From an uncultured Roseburia sp. (GTDB lineage: Bacteria > Bacillota > Clostridia > Lachnospirales > Lachnospiraceae), in contig CAJTOI010000023.1 in NCBI GenBank assembly GCA_910577925.1, forward strand, positions 1-52,618: DNA of 52,618 nt, given 5' to 3'. Positions within the stretch are counted from its first letter, which is position 1, and each line of letters begins with the position of its first letter. This document shows positions 14,159-23,898 of this stretch, piece after piece. A program made the position numbers and the translations under genes. A model generated the notes under the pieces. That model was not told the origin of the DNA, did no database searches, and worked only from the letters and a program-made list of their open reading frames with translations.

Positions 14159-17100
14159 TTATGATTGCAGGTTTCGGTTTGCAGTCGAGAGCATCAGCTT
14201 GATGCGGTTTAGCTGGTTGACCTCGCTCGCACCGGGGTCGTAGTCGATTGCCACGATGTTCGAAGACGGATAGCGATGCCGCAGCTCCTTAATCACACCC
14301 TTGCCGACGACGTGGTTCGGCAGGCAGGCGAAGGGCTGTGCACAGACGATATTTGGGGTGCCGCTGCAGATCAGCTCTAACATTTCTCCGGTCAGAAACC
14401 ATCCTTCTCCGGTCTGATTTCCCTCCGACACGATATCCCGGGCCCGCGCGGCGAGGTCGTCGATGTGAGCCGGAGCGTCAAAATGCGTGCTCTTTTCAAA
14501 TTCGTCGCGCGCCGCGCCGCGCAGCCACTCAAAGAAGTTGATGCCCAGACGGCCGTTGCGCTTGGTCTTTTTGCTCATGCCGAGATGATCCGCCCGAAAG
14601 CCCGTGTTGTAGAAGCAGTAGAGCAGGAAATCGGTGAGATCCGGGACAACCGCCTCCGCGCCCTCCGCCTCGAGCAGCTCGACGAGGTGGTTGTTTGCGG
14701 ACGGGTGGAATTTCACAAGAATTTCCCCCACGATACCGACTCTCGGTTTTGTGACGTCAAGGCGTTCTAAGCGGTCGAAGTCGCGGATGATTTCCCGGCA
14801 CATGCGCTTAAATTTCCCGTGGGAGAGCATCTTTTTCTGCGAGAGAAAGGCGATGACTTCCTGTTTCCATTTCTCGTGCAGGACGTCCGCGGAACCCGGC
14901 GCCGCCTCATAAGGGCGCGTGCGGTAGACACAGCGCATGAAAATATCGCCGAACTCGAGGGCATAGAGCCCGTGCTGGAGCAGAGCGGGTGTCAGCTTAA
15001 AGCCCGGGTTGGACTCAAGGCCGCTTAAGTTGATGGAGATCACCGGTATGTCGGGATGGCCGAGCCGCTCTAACGCGCGCCGCAGGAAACCGACATAGTT
15101 GCTTGCACGGCAGCCGCCGCCGGTCTGCGACATTAAGATCGCTGTTTTGCTCAGATCGTATTTTCCGGAAGTCACGGCAGCCATCATTTGCCCCACGACG
15201 ATCAGCGACGGGTAGCAGGCGTCGTTATTGACGTATTTTAAGCCGGTATCCACGCATTCCCTGGCCGGTATATCGGGTACGACGAGATTGTAGCCCGCAG
15301 CCCGAAAGGCCGGCTCTAAGAGCTCAAAATGAATCGGCGACATCTGCGGACAGAGGATCGTGTAGTTTTTGCGCATCTCTTCGGTGAAGACAACGCGGCG
15401 GTAGCCGGACGACACCACAGTGCGCTCCGAGGGATTTTTCAGCCGCACGCGGATTGCCGAGAGCAGAGAGCGGATGCGGATGCGCGCCGCTCCGAGATTG
15501 TTGACCTCGTCGATCTTTAAGCAGGTGTAAATCTTGCCGGATTTCGTGAGAATGTCGTTTACGGCGTCGGTCGTGACCGCATCAAGCCCGCAGCCGAAGG
15601 AATTCAGCTGGATTAAGTCCAGATCGTTTCTTGTCTTCACAAAGTTCGCCGCCGCGTAGAGCCTTGAGTGGTACATCCACTGGTCCATGACCATGAGCGG
15701 ACGCTCCACTTTGTGCAGGTGCGAGACGGAATCCTCGGTCAGAACGCAGATACCGTAAGAGGTAATCAGTTCCGGAATCCCGTGGTTGATTTCCGGGTCC
15801 ACATGGTAGGGACGCCCGGCGAGGACAATCCCGTGTGTCCCGGTTTTCTCCATGTAGCGCAGCACCTCTTCGCCCTTTTGCTGCATCTCCATGCGGACAA
15901 CGGCCAGCTCTTTGTAGCCCTCGGAAACGGCATCTCGGATTTCTGCTTCGGGAATGCCGAATTCTTTGCCTCCGAACGTCTTAACCAGCTGCGCGGACAG
16001 CGCGTCCTCGCTCGCAAAGGACATAAACGGATTCAGAAACCGCACCTGTCCGGAGGTGATTTCTTCCACGTTGTTCTTGATATTCTCCGCGTAGGAGGTC
16101 ACGATCGGGCAGTTGTAGTGATTGTTGGAATCCGGAAATTCGTTCCGCTCATACGGGATACACGGATAAAAAATGAAATCCACATTCTGATGGATCAGCC
16201 ATGTCACATGCCCGTGAGTCAGCTTGGCGGGATAGCACTCGGACTCGCTGGGAATCGATTCGATGCCGAGCTCGTATATCTTGCGCGTGGACGACGGTGA
16301 GAGCACGACGGAAAAACCGAGCTTTGTAAAAAAGGTCGCCCAGAACGGGTAATTTTCGTACAGATTGAGCACCCGGGGAATCCCGACGGTCCCGCGGGGG
16401 GCCTCCGCGGGAGGAAGCGGGCGGTAATCAAACAGCCGCTTATTTTTGTAGGCAAAAAGGTTCGGAAGCTCTTCGGTCTCTTTTTTCTCCTTGCCGAGCC
16501 CGCCCTCGCAGCGGTTTCCGGTGATATACCGACGGTTTCCGGAGAAACGGTTGATCGTCAGCATACAGTGGTTGGTACAGCCTTTGCAGCGGGTCAGTTT
16601 CGTGTCGAAGGTCAGCGCGCTGATGTCGTCGACGGAGAGCATGGAGGTCTCGTGACCGGCCTCATGCCGTTCTCTTGCGATGAGAGCCGCGCCAAATGCG
16701 CCCATGATTCCGGCGATGTCCGGTCGTACGCACGCACAGCCGGAGATGCGCTCAAAGCTCCGCAGCACCGCGTCGTTGTAGAAGGTGCCGCCCTGCACGA
16801 CGATATTTTTTCCGAGCTCGCGCGCGTCGGAGAGCTTGATAACCTTAAACAGTGCGTTTTTGATAACGGAGTAGGCGAGACCGGAGGAGATATCCGCAAC
16901 GGAGGCGCCCTCCTTCTGTGCCTGTTTTACTTTGGAATTCATAAACACCGTGCAGCGCGTGCCGAGGTCAATCGGGTTTTGGGCAAACAGAGCTTCCCTC
17001 GCGAAATCCTCCACGGAATAGTTTAATGATTTTGCGAAGGTCTCGATAAAGGAACCGCAGCCGGAAGAGCAGGCCTCGTTGAGCTGTACGCTGTCGACGG

Positions 17101-18409
17101 TCTGATTTTTGATCCGGATGCATTTCATATCCTGTCCGCCGATATCTAAAATGCAGTCGACGTCCGGGTTGAAGAATGCGGCGGCATAATAGTGTGCGAC
17201 CGTCTCGACCTCGCCGTCGTCAAGCAGCAGGGCGGCCTTTAACAATGCTTCCCCGTAGCCGGTGGAGCAGGAGCGTACGATGCGTGTTCCTTCTGGAAGT
17301 TTCGCGAAAAGCTCCTTTAACGCATTTACCGTGGTAGAAAGCAGGCTTCCGTTGTTGCTGCCGTAAAAAGAGTAGAGCAGGGAACCGTCCTCGCCCACCA
17401 GCGCAATCTTGGTGGTGGTGGAACCGCCGTCAATACCGAGATAGCAGTCGCCGCGGTAGCCGGAAAGGTCGGTGGATTTCACGCTGTGGCCGTTGTGGCG
17501 GGCGAGAAATTCCTCGTAATCCTTCTGGTCGGCAAACAGCGGCTCTAACCGCGCAACTTCAAATTCCATATGGATGTCGGACTGCAGCTGTCCGCTCAGG
17601 GCAGACAGTGTGGTAGTCAGAGACGTATCGCAGTTGAGCGCGGAGCCGATGGCTGCAAACAGGTGCGAATTTTCCGGGGAGATCGCATGTTCTTCGTCGA
17701 GATTCAGCGTGCGGATAAAAGCAGCTTTCAGCTCCGTCAGAAAGTGCAGCGGGCCTCCGAGGAAAGCGACATGCCCGCGGATCGGTTTGCCGCAGGCGAG
17801 ACCGCTGATGGTCTGATTGACCACCGCCTGGAAAATGGAGGCGGAGAGGTCTTCTCTCGTAGCGCCCTCGTTGATGAGCGGCTGAATGTCGGTTTTGGCA
17901 AACACGCCGCAGCGCGCCGCAATCGGATAAATGGCTTTATAATTTTTGGCATATTCGTTAAGTCCGGTGGCGTCGGTCTGAATCAGAGACGCCATCTGAT
18001 CGATAAAGGAGCCCGTTCCGCCGGCACAGATGCCGTTCATGCGTTGCTCTACATTGCCGCCCTCGAAATAGATAATTTTTGCATCTTCACCGCCGAGCTC
18101 GATCGCGACGTCCGTCTGGGGCGCGGTTTGCTGCAGGGCCGTGGAGACGGAGATGACCTCCTGCACAAAGGGGATCTCAAGATGCTTTGCCAGAGTCAGA
18201 CCGCCCGAGCCGGTAATCATGGGGGCAACGGCGCAGTCTCCGAGAGCGGATAAGGCCTTTTCCACGAGAGCGGATAAGGTTTCCCGGATATTCGCGAAGT
18301 GGCGCTTGTAGTCGGAAAACAGCAGATTGTCCTGTTCATCTAAAATAGCAACTTTTACTGTGGTAGAACCGATGTCAATTCCCAGCTTATGAAGTGAATT
18401 GTGATTCAT
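14159..18409 (-). CDS. Acyl-CoA dehydratase activase-related giant protein (BadF/HgdC type)
   Basis: A 1416-residue cytoplasmic protein. Two ASKHA ATPase domains lie in tandem: the first from residue 10 (GIDIGSTTVKVA) with iron-sulfur cysteines in ICAGGTGSF and ARCGVFAKTD; the second from about 325 (LGIDGGSTTTKIA) with EACSSGCGSF and TRCTVFMNSK. A Cys-rich motif CKGCTNHC follows at about 605, then a DUF2229 domain (from about 675) and a C-terminal HgdB/HgdA-like region. Single-domain relatives use ATP to inject an electron into 2-hydroxyacyl-CoA or benzoyl-CoA enzymes. The long fused form is common in anaerobes and its substrate is undefined. No dehydratase subunit gene is adjacent. The start has GGAGG upstream. 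Confidence 0.88.
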   Translation of the reverse strand: MNHNSLHKLGIDIGSTTVKVAILDEQDNLLFSDYKRHFANIRETLSALVEKALSALGDCAVAPMITGSGGLTLAKHLEIPFVQEVISVSTALQQTAPQTDVAIELGGEDAKIIYFEGGNVEQRMNGICAGGTGSFIDQMASLIQTDATGLNEYAKNYKAIYPIAARCGVFAKTDIQPLINEGATREDLSASIFQAVVNQTISGLACGKPIRGHVAFLGGPLHFLTELKAAFIRTLNLDEEHAISPENSHLFAAIGSALNCDTSLTTTLSALSGQLQSDIHMEFEVARLEPLFADQKDYEEFLARHNGHSVKSTDLSGYRGDCYLGIDGGSTTTKIALVGEDGSLLYSFYGSNNGSLLSTTVNALKELFAKLPEGTRIVRSCSTGYGEALLKAALLLDDGEVETVAHYYAAAFFNPDVDCILDIGGQDMKCIRIKNQTVDSVQLNEACSSGCGSFIETFAKSLNYSVEDFAREALFAQNPIDLGTRCTVFMNSKVKQAQKEGASVADISSGLAYSVIKNALFKVIKLSDARELGKNIVVQGGTFYNDAVLRSFERISGCACVRPDIAGIMGAFGAALIARERHEAGHETSMLSVDDISALTFDTKLTRCKGCTNHCMLTINRFSGNRRYITGNRCEGGLGKEKKETEELPNLFAYKNKRLFDYRPLPPAEAPRGTVGIPRVLNLYENYPFWATFFTKLGFSVVLSPSSTRKIYELGIESIPSESECYPAKLTHGHVTWLIHQNVDFIFYPCIPYERNEFPDSNNHYNCPIVTSYAENIKNNVEEITSGQVRFLNPFMSFASEDALSAQLVKTFGGKEFGIPEAEIRDAVSEGYKELAVVRMEMQQKGEEVLRYMEKTGTHGIVLAGRPYHVDPEINHGIPELITSYGICVLTEDSVSHLHKVERPLMVMDQWMYHSRLYAAANFVKTRNDLDLIQLNSFGCGLDAVTTDAVNDILTKSGKIYTCLKIDEVNNLGAARIRIRSLLSAIRVRLKNPSERTVVSSGYRRVVFTEEMRKNYTILCPQMSPIHFELLEPAFRAAGYNLVVPDIPARECVDTGLKYVNNDACYPSLIVVGQMMAAVTSGKYDLSKTAILMSQTGGGCRASNYVGFLRRALERLGHPDIPVISINLSGLESNPGFKLTPALLQHGLYALEFGDIFMRCVYRTRPYEAAPGSADVLHEKWKQEVIAFLSQKKMLSHGKFKRMCREIIRDFDRLERLDVTKPRVGIVGEILVKFHPSANNHLVELLEAEGAEAVVPDLTDFLLYCFYNTGFRADHLGMSKKTKRNGRLGINFFEWLRGAARDEFEKSTHFDAPAHIDDLAARARDIVSEGNQTGEGWFLTGEMLELICSGTPNIVCAQPFACLPNHVVGKGVIKELRHRYPSSNIVAIDYDPGASEVNQLNRIKLMLSTANRNLQS

Positions 18410-18572
18410 GGGTAACCTCCGTTGTAATACATATCGAACAACATGTGTTTCTACTTATTATAATAGTTGTTGGCAGATGCCGAACAAGCTACATTATACG
18501 ACACGATTTTGCAAAAAACAATGTGCAATTCGTGCCAAAATCTAAACTTTTTATGAAGTAGAATTGCCTTGA

Positions 18573-18601
18573 TTGACAAAAAAAGAAGGGATGGCTATAC
18601 T
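18573..18601 (+). promoter_or_regulatory. Promoter of the rhomboid-like gene
   Basis: -35 TTGACA (18573-18578), 17-bp spacer, -10 TATACT (18596-18601), 45 nt before the start codon. On the other strand a TATAAT near 18463 may serve the activase gene; its -35 is unclear. Confidence 0.75.
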
Positions 18602-18645
18602 TTACTATATTATTGTATTTACGAGAAAGGCAGGGGTGAAAACCT

Positions 18646-19509
18646 ATGAACTGGTTAAATAAATTAGAGCGCAGACTGGGACGGTTTGCGGTTCCCAATC
18701 TGATGATTTACATGGTGGCGGCTTACGGCGCCGGCTATGTGCTGAATATGGCCGCGCCCGGGATTCTGAAATTTCTGGTCTTAAGTCCGTATCATATCCT
18801 GCACGGGCAGGTCTGGCGGCTGGTGACCTGGGTTTTCATGCCGACCACGGGAAGCCTGTTTTCGCTTCTGATTATGGCGTATCTGTATTACCAGCTGGGG
18901 ACGACGCTGGAGCGCAACTGGGGAACGTTCCGTTTTAACGTGTATATTTTCGGCGGAATGCTCTTTACCGTGATAGGGGCGTTCCTGCTGTACGGCATCA
19001 TGGCGCTGACCGGGAACGCGGCGGATTATGCGCTTATGTCCTACGGCATTGCGGGGGGATTTTCGACCAATTATATCAACATGTCCATTTTCCTTGCGTT
19101 TGCTCTCTCGTATCCGGATATGCAGATTCTGCTGATGTTCGTGATTCCGATTAAGATGAAATGGATGGCGCTTGTCTATATCGTGCTGACTGCGCTGCAA
19201 TTTTTTGCCTCCGGTTGGGCGGGGAAGATTGCGATCGGTATGTCGCTGCTCAATTTTATCATTTTCTTTCTCTCGACGCGGAATCTGTACCGCTACACGC
19301 CGCAGGAGATTCACCGCAGGCAGAAGTTTAAGGCGCAGATGCGGGAGCCGAGGCCCGGTTCGGGACTCACAAAGCACAAATGCACGGTCTGCGGCAGGAC
19401 AGAACTTGACGACCCGAATCTGGAGTTCCGCTTCTGCTCGAAGTGTGAAGGAAATTACGAGTACTGCTCGGACCATCTCTTCACACATCAGCATATGAAG
19501 CGCATGTGA
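18646..19509 (+). CDS. Rhomboid-like membrane protein with C-terminal zinc ribbon
   Basis: A 287-residue protein with about six transmembrane helices (20-205) in a rhomboid-like layout: the HGQVWRLVTWVFMP loop matches rhomboid L1, followed by LGTTLERNWGTFRF. The serine-protease motif GxSG is not seen (the equivalent place reads YGIAGGFSTNY), and no catalytic His is obvious in the last helices, so it is probably a pseudoprotease or a derlin-like member. The cytoplasmic tail (about 215-287) ends in a zinc-binding pattern CTVCGR ... FCSKC ... YCSDHLFTHQH. Substrate or partner unknown. Confidence 0.75.
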   Translation: MNWLNKLERRLGRFAVPNLMIYMVAAYGAGYVLNMAAPGILKFLVLSPYHILHGQVWRLVTWVFMPTTGSLFSLLIMAYLYYQLGTTLERNWGTFRFNVYIFGGMLFTVIGAFLLYGIMALTGNAADYALMSYGIAGGFSTNYINMSIFLAFALSYPDMQILLMFVIPIKMKWMALVYIVLTALQFFASGWAGKIAIGMSLLNFIIFFLSTRNLYRYTPQEIHRRQKFKAQMREPRPGSGLTKHKCTVCGRTELDDPNLEFRFCSKCEGNYEYCSDHLFTHQHMKRM

Positions 19510-19524
19510 CGGATATGCCGCCGT

Positions 19525-19545
19525 GGTTTGGCCGTGGGCCAAACC
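19525..19545. terminator. Hairpin between convergent rhomboid-like gene and aroC
   Basis: A 9-bp GC-rich stem GGTTTGGCC (19525-19533) / GGCCAAACC (19537-19545) with a 3-nt loop, followed by TTTG. Probably a shared terminator. Confidence 0.55.
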
Positions 19546-19563
19546 TTTGAAGAAACGCAGGCG

Positions 19564-20661
19564 CTATCTGTAAAAGGCTTCTAAAGCGTCCATGCGGGCG
19601 CTCATATTTAAGAAAAGCGCGTCCACAAGCGTGAGAGCCGTCATGGCCTCTATCACGACCACGGCCCGCGGGACGATGACGGGGTCATGCCGCCCGCAGA
19701 TGCTGATTTCGCGTTCCTCCCCGCCGCGGGTTACGGTCTGTTGGGGGGATGCGATGGAGGGCGTGGGCTTGATCGCGGCCCGAAGGACGATGTCGCCCGC
19801 GTCGCTTATGCCGCCCAGGATGCCGCCGGCATGGTTGGTCGTCTTGACGATTGTTTTGCCTTCCGCTCGGAAGGCGTCGTTGTTACTCTTTCCTGTGGCT
19901 TTTGCCACGTCGAATCCGTCCCCGATTTCAAAACCTTTGACTGCTCCGACGGACAGGATGGCCTTTGCGAGATTGGCGTCAAGTTTTTCAAACACAGGGT
20001 CGCCGATGCCCGCGGGCATTCCGCGCACGATACACTCGATGACGCCGCCGGAAGAATTTTGATCCGCCATGCAGGCATCGAGGTAGTTCTGTGCGTTTTC
20101 CGCGGCCGCAGCGTCCGGCATACAGAGCGGATTTTCAGCGATCTGTGCCGCGTCAAAGCGTGTCGGCGAGATCTCGACGGGGCCGATGGATTTCGTGTAG
20201 GTGAGAAGCGAGATGCCGAGTTTGCCGAGGATTTTTGCCGCAACGGCGCCGGCTGCCACACGGCCGATCGTCTCTCTGCCGGAGGAGCGCCCGCCGCCCC
20301 GGTAATCCCGGAAGCCGTATTTTTGATCGAAGGTGAAATCGGCATGGCCCGGCCGGTAACAGGACGCAATCTCGCCATAATCCTTTGAGCGCTGATCCCT
20401 GTTGTACACGACGACGGAGATGGGGGTGCCGGTTGTGCGGCCCTCAAAGACGCCGGAGAGAATCTCTGCGGTGTCCGCCTCCTGTCTGGCCGTCGTATAT
20501 TTTGACTGCCCGGGTTTTCTGCGGTCCAAAAACCGCTGGATGTCTGCCTCGCAGAGCGAAAGGCCTGCCGGGCAGCCGTCTATGACTACGCCGAGCCCTT
20601 TCCCGTGGGATTCTCCCCAGGTTGTAATCCGAAAAATCGTTCCGAGTGTGGAACCTGCCAT
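19564..20661 (-). CDS. aroC: Chorismate synthase
   Basis: A 365-residue enzyme of normal length that converts 5-enolpyruvylshikimate-3-phosphate to chorismate with reduced FMN, the last step of the shikimate pathway. Signature motifs are GESHGKGLGVVIDGCPAGL near the N-terminus, SKYTTARQEAD, a RPGHADFTFDQKYGFRDYRGGGRSSGRET block (about 103-131), and a C-terminal RHDPVIVPRAVVVIEAMTAL. It starts at 20661 with GGAGG upstream, divergent from aroA, the gene for the preceding step. Confidence 0.97.
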   Translation of the reverse strand: MAGSTLGTIFRITTWGESHGKGLGVVIDGCPAGLSLCEADIQRFLDRRKPGQSKYTTARQEADTAEILSGVFEGRTTGTPISVVVYNRDQRSKDYGEIASCYRPGHADFTFDQKYGFRDYRGGGRSSGRETIGRVAAGAVAAKILGKLGISLLTYTKSIGPVEISPTRFDAAQIAENPLCMPDAAAAENAQNYLDACMADQNSSGGVIECIVRGMPAGIGDPVFEKLDANLAKAILSVGAVKGFEIGDGFDVAKATGKSNNDAFRAEGKTIVKTTNHAGGILGGISDAGDIVLRAAIKPTPSIASPQQTVTRGGEEREISICGRHDPVIVPRAVVVIEAMTALTLVDALFLNMSARMDALEAFYR

Positions 20662-20750
20662 TGCCGTATCCTCCTTTGAATCATTTTACTGTTGTGCCGA
20701 ACCGGCAAGTAAAAAATACCATATTTGACTTTTCGTGGCAACAGGAATGT

Positions 20751-20802
20751 GCTATAATACTCGCGTTTCCGCACGATGCGGGGGACGCCGAATGAGGGCG
20801 TC
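20751..20802 (+). promoter_or_regulatory. Extended -10 promoter and leader hairpin of aroA
   Basis: TGCTATAAT (20751-20759) is an extended -10; the -35 position (TTTTCG, 20731-20736) is weak, as is common with extended -10 promoters. A GACGCC/GGCGTC hairpin (20784-20802) follows in the leader. Confidence 0.55.
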
Positions 20803-20840
20803 TGCATTTAATAAAAGGCAGAGAAGACAGGAGGGTTCCG

Positions 20841-22166
20841 ATGGGAACACACTTTTTAGTTAAAAACATAAAAGAGCCGATTGACTGGACCGTAGAGGTT
20901 CCGGGTTCAAAGAGCATGACAAACCGGGCGCTTCTTTTGGCCGCGCTCTCGGACGGAACCGTGGAGCTTTCGGGGGTCCTCTTTTCGGACGACTCAAGAC
21001 ATTTCCTCTCCTGCCTTACCGCACTCGGGTTTGCGGTGGAGTGCGACGAGGAGAAAAAGTGTGCCGCGGTGTGCGGCTGCGGCGGAAAAATTCCCAAAAA
21101 GCAGGCTGTAATTAATGTCGGAAGCGCGGGGACCGCAGCGCGTTTTCTCACGGCGCTGCTGGGATTTTCGGACGGCGTATACACGATAGACGCCTCGGAG
21201 CAGATGAAAAAGAGGCCGATGCGGGAGCTGTTTTCACTCCTTGCGGCAGCAGGGGCCAAGATTACCTGTCTCGAGGAGGAAGGACACCTTCCGGTGAGGG
21301 TGCGCGGTGCGGGCTGCGGCGCGGCAGCGGAGGGGAAGCCGGCGGAGTTTTCGCTTGACATCAGTGCGAGCACGCAGTTTCTGAGTGCGTTGCTTTTGAT
21401 TTCACCGATGATCAGGCAGGGGCTTGCCGTCCGTATCACAAGCGAGAAAAAGGACGGCTCCTACATCCGCATTACGCGGAATATGATGAGAGAGTTCGGT
21501 GTGCCGGTGTCCTTCGACGGGGAATGCTACCGGGTAGAACGCGGGGCGGTTTATCGAAAAAAGAGCTACGCCGTCGAACCGGATATGTCGGCGGCATGTT
21601 ACTTTTACGGGGCTGCGGCGATTACCGGGGGAACGGCCCTGGTGCGGCAGGTGCACCCGGATAACACACAGGGGGACAGGAAGTTTCTCGCGGTGCTTGC
21701 GCAGATGGGATGCGAGGTAAGAGACACGGCGGACGGGATTGCGGTTCGCGGCCCCGCACGGGGAAAACTGCGCGGCATTTCACTTGACATGAATGATTTT
21801 TCGGACCAGGCGCTGACGCTTGCGGCGCTCGCGCCGTTTGCGGACGGCCCGGTGCACATCGCGAATATCGGGCATATCAGAGGACAGGAGTGCGACCGCA
21901 TCCATGCGATTGCAGCGGAGCTTTCGAGAGCCGGCATCAGGGTGGACGAGGAGCCGGACGGCGTGACGATCTATCCGGGATGGCCGCAGTCCTGTGTGAT
22001 AGAAACGTACGGGGATCACCGTGTGGCGATGGCATTTTCGCTGCTGGGGCTTCGGGCGGAGGGGATTTCGATTGCGGACCCGGGTTGCTGCGCGAAGACC
22101 TTCGAAAATTATTTTGAACTGTTAGACGCGCTGTGCGGCCGGCAGGCGGGCTGTGCGGAGGAATAG
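20841..22166 (+). CDS. aroA: 3-phosphoshikimate 1-carboxyvinyltransferase (EPSP synthase)
   Basis: A 441-residue enzyme joining phosphoenolpyruvate to shikimate-3-phosphate. Motifs include PGSKSMTNRALLLAAL (about 22-37), the NVGSAGTAARFLTALLG loop, RPMRELFSLLAAAGA, SGSTQ-equivalent SASTQFLSALLL, and YGDHRVAMAFSLLGL near the C-terminus. Divergent aroC encodes the next step. It ends 13 nt before the tgt start, so the two genes are likely co-transcribed. Confidence 0.96.
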   Translation: MGTHFLVKNIKEPIDWTVEVPGSKSMTNRALLLAALSDGTVELSGVLFSDDSRHFLSCLTALGFAVECDEEKKCAAVCGCGGKIPKKQAVINVGSAGTAARFLTALLGFSDGVYTIDASEQMKKRPMRELFSLLAAAGAKITCLEEEGHLPVRVRGAGCGAAAEGKPAEFSLDISASTQFLSALLLISPMIRQGLAVRITSEKKDGSYIRITRNMMREFGVPVSFDGECYRVERGAVYRKKSYAVEPDMSAACYFYGAAAITGGTALVRQVHPDNTQGDRKFLAVLAQMGCEVRDTADGIAVRGPARGKLRGISLDMNDFSDQALTLAALAPFADGPVHIANIGHIRGQECDRIHAIAAELSRAGIRVDEEPDGVTIYPGWPQSCVIETYGDHRVAMAFSLLGLRAEGISIADPGCCAKTFENYFELLDALCGRQAGCAEE

Positions 22167-22179
22167 AGAGGAACGATAT

Positions 22180-23319
22180 ATGTACGAATTGTTAAAACAG
22201 GAAGGCCGGGCCAAACGCGGCGTGTTTCATACGGTGCACGGCGATATTCAGACACCGGTATTTATGAATGTGGGAACGGTGGCGGCAATCAAGGGGGCCG
22301 TGTCCACGGAAGACCTCGAGGAGATCAGGTGTCAGGTAGAGCTGTCAAATACCTACCACCTGCACGTGCGCACCGGCGACAAATTAATCAAAGAAATGGG
22401 AGGGCTTCACCGATTCATGTCCTGGAACCGGCCGATTCTCACGGATTCGGGCGGATTTCAGGTGTTTTCTTTGGCGGGTCTGCGCAAGATTAAGGAAGAG
22501 GGCGTGTATTTTCACTCCCACATCGACGGTGCGAAGATTTTTATGGGGCCGGAGGAGAGCATGCAGATTCAGTCGAATCTCGGCTCCACGATAGCGATGG
22601 CGTTTGACGAGTGCGCGCCCGCGCTTGCGCAGCGCGGTTACGTGGAGGATTCCGTGGCGCGCACGACCCGCTGGCTGGAGCGGTGCAAGGCCGAGATGGC
22701 ACGGCTCAATGCGCTGGATGATACGGTAAATAAAAAGCAGATGCTGTTCGGCATCAATCAGGGGGCTGTTTTTGCGGATATCCGCATCGACCATGCAAAG
22801 CGCATCTCCGAGCTTGCGCTCGACGGTTATGCGGTCGGCGGACTCGCGGTGGGGGAGAGCCACGAGGAGATGTATCATATCTTAGACGAGACCGTTCCCT
22901 ATCTGCCGGTAAATAAGCCGACCTACCTGATGGGCGTCGGAACGCCTGCGAATATCTTAGAGGGCGTGGAGCGCGGAATCGATTTCTTCGACTGCGTCTA
23001 TCCGAGCCGGAACGGCCGTCACGGACATGTGTATACCAATCAGGGGAAATTGAATCTGTTTAACCGGAAATACGAGAAGGACATGCGTCCGATTGAGGAA
23101 AACTGCGGCTGCCCGGCATGCAGACGCTACAGCAGGGCCTATGTGCGCCATCTGCTGAAAGCAAAAGAGATGCTCGGCATGCGGCTGTGCGTGCTTCACA
23201 ATCTCTATTTCTACAACACGATGATGGAAGAGATACGGGACGCTTTGGATGCGGGCCGGTTTGCTTCGTACAAAGAGGAGAAGCTCTACGGGATGGAACA
23301 GATAAAGCGGGACGTGTGA
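22180..23319 (+). CDS. tgt: tRNA-guanine transglycosylase
   Basis: A 379-residue enzyme that exchanges guanine-34 of certain tRNAs for preQ1 in queuosine synthesis. It shows the catalytic ILTDSGGFQVFSL (Asp, about 87-99), the nucleophile region DFFDCVYPSRNGRHGHVYT, and the zinc site CGCPACRRYSRAYVRHL with a downstream His. ATG 22180 has AGAGAGG upstream. tgt is commonly followed by yajC; here a decayed foreign gene separates the two. Confidence 0.96.
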   Translation: MYELLKQEGRAKRGVFHTVHGDIQTPVFMNVGTVAAIKGAVSTEDLEEIRCQVELSNTYHLHVRTGDKLIKEMGGLHRFMSWNRPILTDSGGFQVFSLAGLRKIKEEGVYFHSHIDGAKIFMGPEESMQIQSNLGSTIAMAFDECAPALAQRGYVEDSVARTTRWLERCKAEMARLNALDDTVNKKQMLFGINQGAVFADIRIDHAKRISELALDGYAVGGLAVGESHEEMYHILDETVPYLPVNKPTYLMGVGTPANILEGVERGIDFFDCVYPSRNGRHGHVYTNQGKLNLFNRKYEKDMRPIEENCGCPACRRYSRAYVRHLLKAKEMLGMRLCVLHNLYFYNTMMEEIRDALDAGRFASYKEEKLYGMEQIKRDV

Positions 23320-23331
23320 GAGGAGGGACGT

Positions 23332-23898
23332 GTGAAATTCCGAAGGCTTTGGAATGGTGGAATAAATGAATTTTATATTAAGAGCAAGAAAGTAAAAATG
23401 CCAAAGCCTGAATTATATGTGATATATACAGGAAGCAAAGGCAGAAAGTCCGATACAATATCTTTATCGCAAGAATTTTTTGACGGTGCAGATATTGATA
23501 TTGAGATAAAAGCTAAAGTAATATATGAGAGCGATAAGGACAATATAATCAATGAGTACATTGTTTTTTGTAAGGTTTTTAACGAGCAGATAAAAGAGCA
23601 TGGAATGACAAAACAGGCAGTTACAGAAACAATCCGTATTTGTAAGGACGAGAACATCTTAAAACAGTATTTAAGCAGCAAGGAAGTGGAGGTAGTAACG
23701 ATTATGATGAGTTTATTTGATGACGAACAGATTATGAGAACTTATGCGAAAGACATTGAAAAAGAAACGGAAAGAAAGACAGCCGAACAAATGATAAGAA
23801 AGGGAAAAATGACACTTGAAGAAATTGCGGATTGTGTATCCTCTCTGTCATTTGAAGAGTTAAAAGAACTTGAAGCCGAAGTCATGCAGTTGGTGTAA
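23332..23898 (+). pseudogene. 5'-truncated Rpn-family nuclease/putative transposase remnant
   Basis: The 188-codon frame is recognisable from about residue 12: the KMPKPELYVIYTG motif, SLSQEFF, and a C-terminal coiled region (KETERKTAEQMIRKGKMTLEEIADCVSSLSFEELKELEAEV) match the second half of Rpn/PD-(D/E)XK proteins that are abundant in Lachnospiraceae and usually about 300 residues. The N-terminal nuclease part is missing and the first residues appear to derive from sequence behind tgt. The stretch is much more AT-rich than tgt. It is probably a relic inserted between tgt and yajC. Confidence 0.75.

Noticed and set aside
17570..18253. Long plus-strand ORF antisense to the activase gene
   Set aside because: Composition is a mirror of the real gene; no ribosome site or family motif.
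23332..23394. Genuine N-terminus for the Rpn-family frame
   Set aside because: The first residues do not resemble the family and continue from the sequence behind tgt; truncation fits better.
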